Assembly: GCF_004124235.1 (NCBI RefSeq)
Contig: NZ_CP032487.1
Span: forward strand, 186,001 to 250,000
From: Yersinia hibernica
GTDB taxonomy: Bacteria > Pseudomonadota > Gammaproteobacteria > Enterobacterales > Enterobacteriaceae
DNA length: 64,000 nt
Direction: 5' to 3'
Program-made: the position numbers and the translations under genes
Shown: one piece after another, positions 63,155 through 64,000 of the stretch
How the letters are laid out: each line of letters begins with the position of its first letter
Position numbering within the stretch: position 1 is the first letter of the stretch
The notes under the pieces: model-generated
Databases searched by the model: none
What the model saw: only the letters and a program-made list of their open reading frames with translations
Told to the model about the DNA's origin: nothing

Positions 63155-63175
63155 CTGGCCGCTTTGCCCAGATGA

Positions 63176-64000
63176 TTAAATATCTCTTTTGCGCAATAGT
63201 CTCAGCGCATTTGCTGTCACTAATGCTGTAGCCCCTGAGTCCGCTAATACTGCCAGCCACAAACCGGTTAAACCGAGCAAGGTGGTCACCAGGAAAATCC
63301 CTTTTAGCCCCAGTGCGATAGTAATATTTTGGCGAATATTGGCGTTGGCCGCCCGTGATAACAGGATGATTTCAGCCAGCCCGGTAAGCCGGTTATGGGT
63401 CAGTGCGGCATCGGCGGTTTCCAAAGCAACATCCGTGCCACTGCCCATAGCAATACCGATACTGGCGGCTTTCATCGCCGGGGCATCATTGATACCGTCC
63501 CCGACCATCACCGTCGGGTGGCTGGCATTCAGCGCCATAACGGCCTGAACTTTATCGGCTGGCAGTAACCCCGCTCGGTAATCAATCCCTAGCTCGTTGG
63601 CAATGGCGGCGGCGGCTCTGGGGTTATCACCGGTTAGCATAACACCCTGAATTCCGATGTTTTTTAGTGAGTCAATGGCTTGTTTGGCATCGGTGCGTAA
63701 CGTGTCACGCAGCGCCACCAAACCAATAAATTTCTCATTCTCCAGCACCGCGACGGCAGTTTTACCACTACTTTCCAGTTCATCAAGCTGCGCCAACCAC
63801 TCTGCAGTCAATAATGTCGGTGATATTTTACTGGGTGCACTGACTCGAATAATCAGCCCGTTAACCTGGCCCTCCACCCCAATGCCGGCCAGCGCACGCC
63901 GCTCTTCGGCGAGTGGCAACAGCGTGATATTTTGTTGCGCACGTTGCACAATAGCCATGGCCAATGGATGGTGCGAGCCGGCTTCAACCGCCGCCGCCAG
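63176..64000 (-). CDS. zntA: Zn/Cd/Pb-translocating P-type ATPase, C-terminal part (cut by window edge)
   Basis: The frame is open to the right edge; 274 C-terminal residues are visible, starting LAAAVEAGSHHPLAMAIVQ, the HP motif region of P1B-ATPases. GVMLTGDNPRAAAAIANELGIDYRAGLLPADKVQAV (nucleotide domain) and VGDGINDAPAMKAASIGIAMGSGTDVALETADAAL (hinge) follow, then the last two membrane helices. Exports Zn2+, Cd2+ and Pb2+. Neighbour tusA supports zntA over other P1B ATPases. The phosphorylation DKTGT motif lies outside the window. Confidence 0.95.
   Translation of the reverse strand: MAAAVEAGSHHPLAMAIVQRAQQNITLLPLAEERRALAGIGVEGQVNGLIIRVSAPSKISPTLLTAEWLAQLDELESSGKTAVAVLENEKFIGLVALRDTLRTDAKQAIDSLKNIGIQGVMLTGDNPRAAAAIANELGIDYRAGLLPADKVQAVMALNASHPTVMVGDGINDAPAMKAASIGIAMGSGTDVALETADAALTHNRLTGLAEIILLSRAANANIRQNITIALGLKGIFLVTTLLGLTGLWLAVLADSGATALVTANALRLLRKRDI

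Overview
The window is chromosomal DNA of an enterobacterium, most likely a Yersinia of the Y. enterocolitica group. The gene order rep-gppA-rhlB-trxA-rho, the complete enterobacterial common antigen (ECA) cluster, yifK, the Arg/His/Leu/Pro tRNA cluster, hemYXDC-cyaA, cyaY-lptM-dapF-yigA-xerC-yigB-uvrD, corA, and rarD-yigI-pldA-recQ-rhtC-rhtB-pldB-yigL is that of enteric bacteria, and the proteins resemble their E. coli counterparts throughout. The Yersinia assignment rests on intergenic palindromic repeats of a type familiar from yersiniae, a glmZ gene with a sigma-54 promoter, and accessory genes such as an exopolygalacturonase. It is an inference; the species is not certain.

Layout. 0-1.1 kb: the 5' end of a fimbrial subunit gene, then ppiC. 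1.3-10.5 kb: rep, a secreted exopolygalacturonase (pehX) with candidate KdgR operators, the rhlB-gppA pair, trxA, and rho behind a long leader. 10.8-23.9 kb: the twelve ECA genes wecA to wecG on one strand, many with overlapping ends. 24.1-24.9 kb: a complete IS1-family element with an 8-bp target duplication. 25-27.1 kb: yifK and four tRNA genes with a promoter and a terminator. 27.2-27.8 kb: the small RNA gene glmZ with GlrR boxes, an IHF site and a sigma-54 promoter. 27.9-32 kb: hemCDXY. 32.4-41.3 kb: cyaA, cyaY, lptM, dapF, yigA, xerC, yigB, uvrD. 41.3-44.9 kb: an accessory block between uvrD and corA, made of a TetR-type regulator facing two genes that match the two halves of the plant Tm-1 protein, plus a WbuC-like cupin. 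45-54 kb: corA with a leader ORF, rarD, yigI, pldA, recQ, rhtC, rhtB, pldB, yigL. 54.2-61.3 kb: the divergent glpTQ and glpABC operons. 61.4-64 kb: dcrB, yhhQ (with a preQ1-I-like riboswitch), tusA and the 3' part of zntA.

How the genes work together. The ECA genes encode the whole route from lipid I synthesis (WecA) through sugar nucleotide supply (WecB, WecC, RffG, RffH, WecE, WecD) and lipid II/III assembly (WecG, WecF) to flipping, polymerisation and chain length control (WzxE, WzyE, WzzE). The glp genes form the anaerobic glycerol-3-phosphate pathway: periplasmic diesterase, transporter and three-subunit dehydrogenase. hemCDXY covers the middle of tetrapyrrole synthesis. GlmZ controls glucosamine-6-phosphate synthase and hence the UDP-GlcNAc from which ECA also starts.

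The least understood part is the TetR/Tm-1-like block at 41.3-44.3 kb. Its intergenic region holds a perfect 16-bp palindrome and a 13/16 copy of it 42 bp away. Other points of interest are the glmZ control region, the yhhQ riboswitch, the repeat copies behind trxA, dapF and corA, and the pehX operators.
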